This document shows positions 43,201 to 54,151 of a stretch of DNA of 64,000 nt, in pieces. The stretch comes from Utricularia gibba (taxonomy: Eukaryota; Streptophyta; Magnoliopsida; Lamiales; Lentibulariaceae), in NCBI GenBank assembly GCA_002189035.1, contig CM007991.1, forward strand, positions 4,836,001 through 4,900,000, written 5' to 3'. The notes beneath the pieces are model-generated. The model searched no databases and was not told the DNA's origin. It worked only from the letters and a program-made list of their open reading frames with translations. How positions within the stretch are numbered: position 1 is the first letter of the stretch; every line of letters begins with the position of its first letter. A program made the translations under genes and the position numbers.

Positions 43201-43440
43201 TGAACAAGAGGTATGCTCTCTCTTTTTAGAAAGAAAGGTTCTAAAAAGGATATAGAACTTCTCGGTATGATTTCCTCCTTGGTGGACCTGGCTGCATAAA
43301 AAGAGAAAAATAGAGTAGAAACGGAAACAAGGAAAAGGAAGAAAAAGAGTAAAAGAAAGAAAAAGAAAAGGAAACACACAAAAAAGAAAAAGAAAAACGA
43401 AACTCACACACACAACACCAAACACAAAAAAAAATTCAAC

Positions 43441-43458
43441 TCCCCGGCAACGGCGCCA
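43441..43458 (-). other. Primer-binding site (tRNA-Asp)
   Basis: On the - strand TGGCGCCGTTGCCGGGGA is perfectly complementary to the 3' end of tRNA-Asp(GUC). It lies six bases inside the LTR end at 43465. It fixes the orientation of Gy3. Confidence 0.95.
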
Positions 43459-43464
43459 AAAACT

Positions 43465-43935
43465 TGATGTGTGTCGTCTCCACAACAAATTTTAATATTT
43501 TTAAAACTCGTAAAATACAAAAGTGTAGTACGAGTTTCGAAGACAGCGAGTTGTTTTTCAGTGAAAGGTGAGGTACCCCGAATACAACTATCACGATTTA
43601 TAAACGGTTTTGAAAGTAAAAGGTGCGAGAAACGTTGATGATGAAGCTTGAGTAAGGGAATAAGAGGGGTTTTGAACAAACAACTAAAATAAACGTCAAC
43701 AATGAACCTTAAATAAACTGAATGTTCCTAGGTTTGGAATCTTGAACTTTGTTCGTTGTGTCTTCACTCTTCTATGGTCTTCTCGAGTACTCGGTTATAG
43801 GAGTAAGAAATTTCCTACTCTCCCTGGCAAGAAGGCACGGGAATAGCCCAATGTTGCTCCTCCTTGGACGAACGTGAGAATAAGAGATCTTGCCAGCGTA
43901 CCCTCACGGCCGAATTGCGCACGTGTGTCTGAGTG
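43465..43935 (-). repeat. 5' LTR of Gy3, truncated by a copia LTR
   Basis: In element sense it ends CGACACACATCA at 43465. It follows the Gy1 LTR 3' part closely (AAGCTTCATCATCAACGTTT, CTATAACCGAGTACTCGAGA) and includes the ACACGTGCGCAATTCGGCCG segment upstream of TGAGGG. It ends abruptly near 43930 at copia LTR C. The missing LTR front is not found on the other side of that copia LTR. Confidence 0.85.
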
Positions 43936-45415
43936 TATTGGGGTTCTCATAGACATCGTATGTCATAAAAGCAGCGGAATTTAAAAATTTTGAGAAACCC
44001 CCAACGCAGATCTTGGAATACGGTATACATCAGACTAAGGGATGCTGAAATACCTTTCAGATGACTCCGCTGTTTACCAACCATCAATAGGAGACGGCCT
44101 CTATGGTATCCACACGTGGAGCACCCCGTCGATAACCTTCTCAAGGCTTTTGAATGCTGGTCGAATTCCTCAGAAGCTAGTAGAGAAAAACGCCCCCTTG
44201 TCGATCATTCTCAGAGAGCACGAAGACTTGGAAGCAGATCTGTAGATTTAAATCTTTTGATAGATATATGGTAACATATTGAATCATATCTCCGTAAAGA
44301 TCTTACATGTGGAAATATGTATATGTTCCAATTCTTATCTATACAAAATCCTTTATTTTGAGTTTAATCAATATTAATCTCAAAATGACTCTCTATTTAA
44401 TTTAGCCACGTTACGAATTACATCTCATGTAATTGTGTCTTTTCATTTTATATCGATGAGTGACTCCACTATTGTGTGTGACCCTATAGGCTTCTTCAAT
44501 CAAAGCCGTAATAATAGATTTATTAATTAACTCTTAACTAATCAAATCCATCATTATCAATCATGAGTGATGTCTAGCAACATATCATGATCCCCAAGAT
44601 GTAAGAATAATCTGTTGAACTGATTGAGCCTTTCCATGACTAGTCACCATGCAATGAACAGTTTTCATCGTACTTATATCTCATTCGACACGAGAACATG
44701 GGTGTGTGTCTTTTTCTGATGTATCGAACTTATAATTACATCCAAGCACTAACACTCAATGACCTACTCAAACATTTCGAGTGTCATTACTCTGGGCCCA
44801 GGACTTACTACTAGGCTTTGATGTAATTATTTGAGATATGATCTCATCGCTAACATGAGTGATGAATCCTTTATTAATCAATCAACTATCTCCAACCTTA
44901 AAGAGTCACATCCCTACTCATCCATACTAGGCAAGCCATGGTTAGGCACCCATTAGTAATATCAATATAACTTTTGTTGACCTCAAGTTTAAGCTTAATT
45001 GCACGGCTGTCATATTCGAGATCTTGCTACTGACGCTTGGTTTGCTTCCCATAGTAGCATCTCGAAGATGAGTCATCCAGTGAATCGATTCTCTAATCGA
45101 CACCCACACATAGGTTCTAGTAATCTTATTAAATCAATTGTGAGAACGATTGCCTAAACAACTTAGGGAACTCAATGTGTGCCAGCTTATCCGTATTTGT
45201 GATATCATCATTTCACAAATACTCTAGTGAGGGAGTTTTTAACTTGATCATGAGTGCTTGAAGAATCTCACATTATGATCTCATCATAATTTCTATAGCA
45301 CATAGATCAAGTAGAGGATTTTATCAATGATATAAATTTGATCACAATTCAAAGTAAATATCATAAGATAAGATTTGCCAATGAGTTGATTGTCTCTAGA
45401 ACACATATACTAACA
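43936..45415 (-). repeat. Copia LTR (copy C) without matching target duplication
   Basis: It is about 1480 bp in the same orientation as copy A. The outer end reads TATTGGGGTTCTC (TG changed to TA) and the inner end ATATACTAACA at 45415. The flanking bases are GAGTG on the left and AAAAT on the right, so there is no target duplication. Left flank is the LTR of Gy3 on the - strand; right flank is gag of Gy4 on the + strand. This suggests a rearrangement using copia LTR copies. Confidence 0.9.
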
Positions 45416-45421
45416 AAAATA

Positions 45422-46020
45422 TGGCTTGCAGGAACTTCCACATGATGGGACACATTGCTGATAAATGTTCCGATTTAATGGAGGAAGAACATGTGAAGGC
45501 GATGGGATATCTAGAGCCACAAAGGAAGAAATATGATCCCTATTCGAACAACTACAATCCTTGATGGAGGGATCATCCAAATTTCAGATGGAGTAACAAT
45601 GAAAATTCTTACAACCGTGAGAGTTCATCTGTTGGGTAGCAAGGATTTCAGCAAAATTTCCAGGAGCAGCAACAATGTTCTTATCAAGCTCCGCCATTTC
45701 GCAAGTCAAACCAGCAGATTCAACAGCAATTTCAGCCTCCAAACAAGAATAATATAGGAGGAAATTCTGGAAATTCATTGGAGGATATTTTGAAGACTTT
45801 TATGACCCTATCCATCACAAACCAAGCTAAGAACCAACAAGCTATAAGGAACTTGGAGATTCAAGTAACTCAGTTGGCATCTGATGTTGCGGAATGGAAG
45901 CAATAAGGAAGCTTACCGTTGCAAACCAAATGGAATCCCAACTTCGAGGGAGGACAAAATATCTGCGCAATGACAGTAAGAAGTGGGAAAGAAAAACTTT
46001 GAAGAGAATTAGTCCAAACT
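45422..46020 (+). pseudogene. Gy4 gag C-terminal part
   Basis: It begins within a CCHC knuckle (the pieces FHMMGHIADKC are left), then reads QRKKYDPYSNNYNP and a Gln/Asn-rich region (QQFQPPNKNNIGG), NQAKNQQAIRNLEIQVTQLA and SGK. In-frame stops occur at about 45562, 45640 and 45904, with one more near 46001. Confidence 0.8.
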
Positions 46021-46035
46021 GAGAGTAATTTAGAG

Positions 46036-46911
46036 ATGGGAGAAGAGTATGAAGTTGTGGTGGAAGGAGATGCTGAAAAACAAGAGGTGGAGATTGCAAT
46101 AGAGTCTCTTGTGGTAAAAGTAACCCCACCACTATATCCAGGAAGGCTTAGGCGAGAGAGGAACAAAATGAGAGAAAAAATGTTGAGAGCTTTGGATAAT
46201 ACTCAATTAAATTTGACATTGCTAGAGTATATTGACTTGGTGCCCAAAAGCATTAAGTACCTGAAGCAGCTCTGTATATCAAAGCCAAAACTGAAGGAAA
46301 AAGGCAAGGTGAAGCTGAGTGAAAGTTGTTTAGCCCTTTTGACTTGGAAGCTACCTGAAAAACGCAAGTACCCTGGAACTTTTCTTATTCCTTGCAAAAT
46401 AGGTGACTTGAACATCAGGAGGGCAATGGCTGACCTGGGAGCCCTTATCAATGTGATATCATTCTCTGTGTATAAAACTCTCAGGTTAGGACCTTTAAAA
46501 GCCTCAAGAGTGCAAATTGAGCTTGCTGATCGAAGAGTTATTTCTCCAAAGGGGTTGGTTGAAGATGTTCTGGTGAAGATTGAGCAGCTAGTGTTTCCAG
46601 CAGACTTCTATGTGGTGAATATGCCTGCTGGATGTTCAAGAGATACGACGATCATCCTCAGAAGGCCATTCTTGAGCACTTCCAATGCCATAATTAATGT
46701 GAAGATAGGCATAATAGAATTATTTTTTGATGAAGAGAAGATAGTGCTGGACATGAAGGAGGTGAACAATTATCCTAGTGATTTTGAGAGTGTGTGCTTA
46801 GTGGATGTGATGATAAGTTGGTTGAGGAGCACCTTGAGAAGCCTATCCAAGAGAAGGAAGAAGAGAATGAGAAATCATTTTTTGCAAGAGTGGAAGCCGA
46901 AAAAGAGTTAG
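46036..46911 (+). pseudogene. Gy4 protease region
   Basis: A 291-codon open frame. After an acidic start (EEYEVVVEGDAEKQEVEI) it reads PPLYPGRLRRERNK and EYIDLVPKSIKYLKQLC. The protease site is ADLGALIN, followed by VISFSVYKTLRLGPL, LVEDVLVKIEQLVFPADFYV and TTIILRRPFLSTSNAI. A frameshift near 46810 moves the acidic linker to the next frame (DKLVEEHLEKPIQEKEEE), which continues to 47160 with KAIGWTLQILK. The frame itself is long enough for the whole protease domain. Confidence 0.85.
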
Positions 46912-47161
46912 AACAGGTAAATGCTATGCAAATCAAGACACTGGAAGAGAGAACCACTGAGTTGAAGCTACTACCCACATACCTGAAGTATGCATTCTTG
47001 GATGAAGAAATGAACAACCCTATAATCATCTCTAATAGTCTGAGCTTAGACCAAGAATCGCGTCTGCTGGAGGTGCTGATCAGGAACAAGAAAGCAATTG
47101 GCTGGACCCTTCAGATATTGAAGGCATCTCTCCTTCTATATGTATGCATAGAATCCTATTA

Positions 47162-47735
47162 GAAGATGGAGCCAAACCTGTTCGCTAGCCACAAAGACAC
47201 CTCAACCCAAATATGATGGAAGTGGTAAAAAAGGAAATTGTCAAACTTCATGATGCAGGTATTATCTATTCCATCATAGACAGCAAATGGGTGAGTCCAA
47301 TCCATGTGGCACCCAAGAAGACTCGCATGACGGTGGTGGAGAATGAGAAGGGGGAGCTGGTGCCACAAAGAATCCAAAATGGGTGACGCATGTACATAGA
47401 CTATAGGAAATTAAATGAAGTGATTAAGAAGGATCATAAGCCTTTACCTTTCATTGATCATATGCAAGAAAAATTAGTAGGAAAATCTTTTTATTACTTT
47501 TTAGATGGTTATTCTAGATATAACCAAGTTGCAATTTCAGGTTCGGATCAAGACAAGATCAATTTTACCTATTCATTTGAGACTTACGCCAATAGAAGGA
47601 TGTCTTTTGGGTTGTGCAATGCCCCTACTACCTTCCAGAGGTATATGACCAGCATCTTCTCCAATTTTGGTGAGGATTTCATTGAAATTTTTATGGACGA
47701 TTTTATAGTGTATGGAGAGGATTATGAGTCGCGTT
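47162..47735 (+). pseudogene. Gy4 reverse transcriptase, N-terminal two thirds
   Basis: A first part reads NMMEVVKKEIVKLHDAGIIY and SIIDSKWVSPIHVAPKK in a frame beginning 47162. A stop at 47383 precedes MYIDYRKLNEVIKKDHKPLP, FIDHMQEKLVGKSFYYFLDG, RMSFGLCNAPTTFQRYM and FIEIFMDDFIVYG with both catalytic aspartates. It is cut seven residues later by the hAT terminus. Confidence 0.88.
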
Positions 47736-48950
47736 TAGGGGTGTAATTGAGCCGAGCTTTTATCAAGCGGCCTGAAACTCGGCTCGATAAAAGCTCGACC
47801 CGCATTCCATTTACAAGAGCCCGAGCCCAAGCTCGATCCATCAATCGGGCTTGATACATCTAATCGAGCCGAGCCTGATCAAGTATGGGCTCGGCTCGAT
47901 GGCTCAAGTCCCAGCTCGAGTACACTTTTGCTCTTGGGCTGCTTTGACCAATCAAGGGTTTTTGCTTTGCCAAGAATACATCAAAGCAGCGTATTACGAT
48001 TCTCGAAATCCTTGTCAAGCGATTTTTCAATTTTCGAATTACATGTAAGTTTTCTGATATGTTAAAAATCATTTTGTGGATTTTGGAATTATTTAAGTTT
48101 CTAAAATATTTTATTATGTTTTTTTATGTATCTATTAACTATTACATTGTGATTTCTTCTCTAAGATTTAGATGGAAGAAAATTCAGAATTTATGGAAGA
48201 ATGTGGATAAGGAAATCTTAATTTAGAGGAAATATTAAGTGCTGATGTTGAACAAGAAAACATTTACAAAGATGATGATGTTATTGTAGAGGAAGAAAAT
48301 GACAATGATGAAGATGATGAAAAACTTCCATGGTGTGGAAGGAGTTTGAGGAGATTACTTTGGCTAATGGTGAGAAAAAGGCCAAGTGTATGCATTGTGA
48401 GCAAAAGTTGAGTATATCTAAAAGTTAGTCAACTACTCATTTGAAGAGGCATTTAGAAAAAACATGTTCATCTAGAGCTCTTTTTTTGAAGAATCAAAGG
48501 AAACTAAATCTTCAAACGATGGAATCTAAAGTGGAAGGGCCTATTATTTCGAGTGGTATATATGATCATGGAAGACAACGTGAAGGTGTGGCATATTGGA
48601 TACTTATGCATGAGAAGGCCTTTAGTGTGGTTGAAGAAGAAGGATTTACATTTTTGATGAAACTTCACACACCTGATTATACAAAGATATCTCGAGATAG
48701 AGTTAAAAATGATTGTGTAGCTGTGTAAGAGAAGGAGAAGAAAAAATTGAAGACACTTTTACAGAAGGTAAGAAATATTTCTCTTACCACTGATATATGG
48801 AAATGCTCATCACAAGGGATCTCTTATATGTGTGTTACTGGTCATTTTATGCTTGATTGGAAGCTTGAAAAATGTTTACTCAATTTTATTGTTATTCCTC
48901 CTCCACATTCAATCGCTGAATGGAATGTAGCTATAGGTTTTTGTATAGAA
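47736..48950 (+). mobile_element. hAT transposon 5' part
   Basis: The left end reads TAGGGGTGTAATTGAGCCGAG, typical of plant hAT terminal repeats (C/TAGGGGTGT). It is followed by subterminal GAGCC/GGCTC-rich DNA (GAGCCCGAGC, GGGCTCGGCTCGATGG) to about 47940. A BED-type zinc finger is then encoded. The right part of the element is missing; sequence changes to an Athila-like 3' ORF at about 48950. The 8-bp target duplication cannot be tested. Confidence 0.82.
48171..48740 (+). pseudogene. hAT transposase N-terminus with BED zinc finger
   Basis: An acidic leader (EENDNDEDDEKLPW) is followed by KKAKCMHCEQKLSISKS and, after one TAG, STTHLKRHLEKTC. Together they give the C-x2-C ... H-x3-H spacing of a BED finger. 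The following part reads SKVEGPIISSGIYDHGRQRE and HEKAFSVVEEEGFTFLMK, in agreement with the hAT linker before the RNase H-like domain. A stop at 48726-48728 separates it from the next segment. The BED finger binds DNA at the transposon ends. Confidence 0.82.
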
Positions 48951-49544
48951 CAGCATGTTAAGTCCCATGAATATGCTACCTCATTGTTTGCTTATTCTGA
49001 TGATTTTGATGCTGAAGAGGTGTATGAAATTTTAACTTATCAACATGTGATTGAATTTAAATCCAAAGGGACGATAGCTGATTTATTCACAGACCCTGCT
49101 ATGCAATATGTTCACTTGCTTGTTTCTATTGTGCTGTTTGGTAGGGCCTTAGGATTTAATTCTCTGTATAAACGTGATTTGTTTGACATGTGGTGCTTGC
49201 GGCACAAAAAACCCTTGAATTTACGGACGATTTTAGTAGAACAAATGAACAGGGAATATCAGAGGAATACCATAAACCATCTTGGGTTCGGTAATGTTGT
49301 TACTTTTCTTGCTCAAAGGTTATGCTCTAATAAAATTTCTGAGTTGGAATTTTCGCATGTAGAAGCGAAAGCCCCTCTTAATGCTAATTTTCTTAAAACT
49401 ACTGGACTAATTCAGGCACAAGGGGTTAGATTTGTTTCTAAGTCTCTTGGAGGACTTTGTGGGGAGGCACCTCCACTAAAGGGACAGGGAGAAACCTTTG
49501 ATCAGATAGCCACGACCCGAAGGAATGAGGAAGATTGCTGCTAG
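48747..49544 (+). CDS. Chimeric ORF: hAT transposase start fused to Athila-type 3' ORF
   Basis: A single 265-codon open frame. The first ~65 residues are hAT transposase: VRNISLTTDIWKCSSQG (first catalytic Asp in TTDIW), YMCVTGHF, DWKLEKCLLNFIVIPPPHS. From about residue 68 the sequence becomes unrelated: YEILTYQHVIEFKSKGTIAD, MQYVHLLVSIVLFGRALGFN, SLYKRDLFDMWCLRHKKPLN and HLGFGNVVTFLAQRL. This fits the plant transposon protein domain encoded between pol and the 3' LTR of Athila-like elements. The fusion keeps frame across the junction at about 48950. Expression is unknown; it may be chance. Confidence 0.65.
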   Translation: MKTLLQKVRNISLTTDIWKCSSQGISYMCVTGHFMLDWKLEKCLLNFIVIPPPHSIAEWNVAIGFCIEQHVKSHEYATSLFAYSDDFDAEEVYEILTYQHVIEFKSKGTIADLFTDPAMQYVHLLVSIVLFGRALGFNSLYKRDLFDMWCLRHKKPLNLRTILVEQMNREYQRNTINHLGFGNVVTFLAQRLCSNKISELEFSHVEAKAPLNANFLKTTGLIQAQGVRFVSKSLGGLCGEAPPLKGQGETFDQIATTRRNEEDCC

Positions 49545-50538
49545 AAGGAGAGGATTGACATGATATATGATAGGCTTGGGAATCTGTTGCGGGAGGTAAA
49601 AGAACTTAAATAGGGAGTGAAGGACTCCTCCCTGATCAAATAACATTGCTGCCATTGCTCTGATTTTATTTTTATTTTTATTTTTATAGCGTTGATCTAA
49701 GTTATGAATAATTTAGTAGTTGGGTATTAGGATCAGAAGAATTTCGCAAGCTATTTGAGGAATTTACATATGCATGTGTGATGCTTTTCATGAAGTACAA
49801 GATGCATTAATTTTGCTTTAACCATTTCGACACCTATGAGCATGACTTTATCCTGCTTATCTTCGTGAGGTAGCAACATGTGTGATGGATTCTGATTTGT
49901 GCATTCGAGATTTTTTTTGTGCAAACTGACATAGTTGGTTCTTTCATGGAAACTGGTGGTCGAAAAGCTTATAGAGGGATGAAAAAAAAGAGGAGGTCAG
50001 AAAAGCATCATCATAAGAAAAGCGATGAGACCCCATGTCTTGAAAAGTAATACACAATTAAAAAGCGTGTGTAGACAATAGAGTAAAGAGAAAAGGAAGG
50101 TTATTGGAATGACTCAGAGGAGTAGAAAACCCTAGGAGGAATAAGGAGAGGAGTGCTTACCCCACACTCCATATACAAAGGAGGGGAGTGACAATTGTCT
50201 GAGTTGAGCTTGGAACCTTCCCTAAACTCGATATCTATACAAAATAAAGAAAAAAAAAAGGTGGAAAAGAAGAAGAAATGAAAAGTGACCACTAGTATCC
50301 CTTTGAAAGTCTAAATGTGTCATGTGAGCTTATTTAATCTTTTAAGGCACTTATTTTGATGAAATTCATATGTATTTTGAGTGATTACCCGTCTTGCACA
50401 CAAGCACTCTTTAAATTCTTGCATTCTAGACTTAAATGTTAAGTGTCTATATGGTTGTTTGGAAATCCCTCAATTGCTCAGCTCCTGTTAGTCTTAGTTA
50501 GGACTTAAAGACAAGTCTAGTGTCGTTGTAGCATAATG
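49545..50538 (+). other. Gy5: Athila-like 3' untranslated region
   Basis: After the ORF stop (a short KELK-ending frame continues to about 49610) comes noncoding DNA. The segment ATTGCTCAGCTCCTGTTAGT, then TTAGGACTTAAAGACAAGTC and TAGTGTCGTTGTAGCATAAT is a typical pre-LTR sequence of Athila-like elements. No gene is seen. Confidence 0.6.
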
Positions 50539-50576
50539 TGATAACACATATTTTTGAGTATTTAGAAGTAGGAAAA

Positions 50577-52031
50577 TGTTAGTGTATGTGTTCTAGAGAC
50601 AATCAACTCATTGGCAAATCTTATCTAATGATATTTACTTTGAATTGTGATCAAATTTATATCATTGATAAAATCCTCTACTTGATCTATGTGCTATAGA
50701 AATTATGATGAGATCATAATGTAAGATTCTTCAAGCACTCATGATCAAGTTAAAAACTCCCTAGCTAGAGTATTTGTGAAATGAGGATATCACAAATACG
50801 GATAAGCTGGCACACATTGAGTTCCCTAAGTTGTTTAGGCAATGGTTCTTACAATTGATGTAATGAGATTACTAGAACCTATGTGTGGGTGTCGATTAGA
50901 GAATCGATTCACTGGATGACTCATCTTCGAGATGCTACTATGGGAAGCTAACCAAGTATCAGTAGCAAGATCTCGAATATGACAGCCGTGCAATTAAGCT
51001 TAAACTTGAGGTCAACAAAGTTATCTTGATCTTAAGCTCACATTTTCGCTCATTGCTAATGGGAGCCTAACCATGGCTCACCTAGTATGGATGAGTAGGG
51101 ATGTGACTCCTTAAGGTTGGAGATAGTTGATTGATCAATAAAGGATTCATCACTCATGTTAGCGATGAGATCATATCTCAAGTAATTGCATCAAAGCCTA
51201 ACAGTAAGTCCTGGGCCCAGGGTAATGACACTCGAATTGTTTGAGTAGGTCATTGAGTGTTAGTGCTTGAATGCATATGTTGCTAGACACACATCCATGT
51301 TCTAGTATCGAATGAGATATAAGTATGATGAAAGTTGTTCATTGCATGGTGGCTGGTCATGGAAAGGCTCAATCATTTCACCTGATTATTCTTACATCTT
51401 GGGGATCATGATATGTTGCTAGACATCATTCATGATCGATAATGATGGATTTGATTAATTAAGAGTTAATTAATAAATCCATTATTATGGCCTTGATTGA
51501 AGAAGCCTATAGGGTCACACACAATAGTGGAGTCACTCAACGATATAATATAGAATGACACAATTACATGAGATGTAATTGGTAAAGTGGATAAATTAAA
51601 TTGAGAGTTATTTTGAGATTAATATTGATTAAACTCAAAATAAAAGATCATATATAGATAAGATTTGGAACATATACATATCTCCACAAGATAAGATCTT
51701 TACGGAGATATGATTTGATATGTTACCATATATCTATCAAAAAATTTAGATCTTGAGAGATGCTCCAAGGGTCTTCGTGCTCTCTAAGACTAATCCACAA
51801 GGAGGCGCTTTTCTCTACTAGCACCTGAGGAATTCGACCAGCATTCAAGAGCCATGAGAAGGTTATTGACGGAGTGCTCCACGTGTGGATACCATAGAGG
51901 CCGTCTCCTATTGGCGGTTGGTGAACAACGGAGTCATCTGAAAGATATTTCAGCATCCCTTAGTCTGATGTATACTGTATTCCAAGATCTGCGTTGGGGG
52001 TTTCTCAAAATTTTAAAATTCTGCTTACAGG
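50577..52031 (+). repeat. 5' LTR of copia
   Basis: It starts TGTTAGTGTATGTGTTCTAG. It ends at ...AATTCTGCTTACAGG, lacking the GAGACATACGATAT segment and terminal CCCAACA present in the 3' LTR. Short open frames (51723-51956 -, 51854-52159 +) recur in other copies and are not genes. Confidence 0.9.
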
Positions 52032-52050
52032 TTGCGGAATACGTGTATAC

Positions 52051-52290
52051 GTTAGAATCTTTGTTGATTTTGCGAGACGTTCTTGTATGTTGCCTTGCCG
52101 GTGACGTTAGAATCTTTTCTGATTTTGCGAGATGTTCTCGTATGTCACCTTGTCGGTGAAAAGTTAAAATCTTTGCTGATCTGTGAGATGTTCTCGTATG
52201 TTGCCTTGCCGGCGATTATTGTGATAGCATGTGATTGCGAGATGTTCTCATATGTAGCCTTGCTTGCGATCATTATAATAGCATGTGATG
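52051..52290 (+). repeat. About four tandem 55-60 bp repeats after the copia 5' LTR
   Basis: Units start at 52051, 52106, 52163 and about 52229. Each contains GTTAGAATCTTTGCTGATTT (missing in the last), TGCGAGATGTTCTCGTATGT and TGCCTTGCCGGCGA. The block lies where the primer-binding site and leader should be. Confidence 0.85.
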
Positions 52291-53134
52291 CACGAAATCT
52301 GATTATTTTGGATTGCTTTGCTGCCTTAGGATGCACGAAATTTGATTCATGATTGATGCTTTCGAGAATCATATCTTACGTGTATATGCGCATCATGATG
52401 ATGCTTTATATGTGTGTAGTCGTGGGGCATGATGGACTTTGTGCGAATTTTGATCATGTTGATCATATTGGTGAATTATCGATGCATATGATGTTTGATA
52501 ATTTATTTGTGACCAAGGCATCTAGGGTCAATTAGGATTTTCGAGCTTTTTGTGTGAAAATCCAGGGATATGATGCATTATGAACGAAAGGGCAAGGGTT
52601 GTCAAGATGCCTATTTGATAGGATATTGATATCCATAATGCAAGAGTTGCATATGGAAAAATCCCCTTCTAAATAATTAAGCTTATTCCTTCCACTAACA
52701 TAAGGAGAACGAGAGTCATTTTTAGTGCATAGAGTTGTTGGCTACCGTCAAGCTCTCCACTACACATGACATGTTCGAATTATGGAATTAGATTCACGGT
52801 GGGTTGGCTTAACTGATTTTATCAACTTGTTGACTAAAGCCAAGGTTGGTAAAATTGTAGGAAAGGTTGAGGCAAATAGTTTTTACATCAAGAGTCGATG
52901 ACTCAATGATGCAGTGGTTATATGAGAGATACAATTGGCATGAGATGACTACTTGTTTCATTCATTAAAACTTGTTGGCTACAGTCAAGGTGGAGATGAA
53001 TGAAATGGGACACTATCCCACTAAGAAAATCTGATTTTCTCGTTTTGTCAGTAAGGGGCTGCCATCTCGAAAAACATAGTGGGAGTATATCACATCTAAT
53101 AAAGGCCAGTTAGATGTGATTTAAGGAACACTAC
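52291..53134 (+). other. Copia leader region
   Basis: No frame of note. A TTGTTGGCTACAGTCAAG-like sequence occurs twice (near 52734 and 52972) together with ATGACATG/ATGAATGAAATG words. It reads as an untranslated leader of the copia element. Confidence 0.5.
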
Positions 53135-54151
53135 ATGATGTGTTTGCTTTCTCTTCTTCAGGTTGAAGATATGTCTTCCAGCGTGAATTTGAGATCCATT
53201 CTAGAGTCCAACAAGTTGGTTGGCTCGAATTTTACTGATTGGCACCGCAATTTGAGAATTGTTCTCCAGGCAGAGAAGATTGCTTACATCCTTGAGCAAG
53301 ATGTTCCTGCACAACCCAGGGCTAATGCAGCTGAAGATGTTCGGCGTGCATATCAGAAGTATGTAGATGATGCTGAGCTTGTCTCCTGTATTATGCTTGC
53401 TTCGATGGCCCCTGATCTCCAAAAACAACATGAGGCGATGACTTGCCAACAGATGATAACACACCTCAAGGATCTGTTTGGTGAGCACTCACGACTTGAA
53501 AGGTTCAAGACATTAAAGCTGTTGTTCAATTGTCGCTTGGCAGAAGGAAGTTCTTCTGCTGATCATGCGACATTGATGTTGAGTTACATTGAGAAGTTGT
53601 CCACTCTTTGTTTTGTGTTGGATAAGGACTTGAGTATTGACTTAATCCTTACCTCACTACCTGATAGCTACTCACAGTTTGTGATGAACTATCAGATGAA
53701 CAAGATGGATCAAACTGTTCCTGAATTGATTCAGTTACTCAAGTATGTTGAGACAACTATCACAAAGGAACAAAAGAGTGTCATGCTTTTGTCTTCAAGG
53801 AAAAAGGTTTCCAAGAAGAAGAGTCAAGACAAGAAACTCAAAGCTAAAAGTGAGATCAAGAAGAAGAAGCCTGTTGAAAAACCGCCTAAGGGTGAATGCT
53901 TTCATTGTGGGAAATCTGGTCATTGGAAGAGATACTACAAAGCCTATCTAGAGTCAATCAAGGGCAAGAAGCAGAATGAGAATTCAGCTTCAGGTATACA
54001 CATGATTGAGATTAATACTACTATAGAGAATGGTTCTTGGGTGTTAGATTCTGGTTGTGGTGCTCACATTTGCACTAACATGCAGGACCTAATGAGTAGT
54101 AGAATCTTGAAGAAAGGCGATGTTGACCTAAGAGTTGGGAATGGTGCATGA
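53135..54151 (+). pseudogene. Copia gag and protease
   Basis: The likely start is the ATG at 53171 (MSSSVNLRSILESNKLVGSN), the usual Gag opening of this group; the upstream ATG at 53135 is in frame. Gag core segments are NFTDWHRNLRIVLQ, TCQQMITHLKDLFG, LKLLFNCRLAEG and LLKYVETTI. A basic region (KKVSKKKSQDKKLKAK) precedes a CCHC knuckle, CFHCGKSGHWKRYY, in which the last Cys is Tyr. The protease site is WVLDSGCGAHIC. The frame ends in a TGA at 54149-54151, within the protease, after LRVGNGA. A packaging and processing polyprotein in intact relatives. Confidence 0.92.

Larger units (their letters stand above)
39574..43464 (-). mobile_element. Gy3: Athila-like gypsy internal region
   Basis: On the - strand a perfect tRNA-Asp primer site is followed by leader, gag, protease, reverse transcriptase, RNase H and integrase, the last cut at 39574 by the neighbouring LTR. 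Gag lost its C-terminal half by an internal deletion. Gy3 and Gy4 are the same family: SESC-ALLTWKL, FIPCKI and LRLGP segments agree almost residue by residue. Confidence 0.85.
45416..47735 (+). mobile_element. Gy4: Athila-like gypsy, truncated at both ends
   Basis: Sequence starts inside the gag zinc knuckle and stops inside the reverse transcriptase palm. The left cut is copia LTR C; the right cut is the hAT end at 47736. It is the same family as Gy3 but faces the opposite way. Confidence 0.85.
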
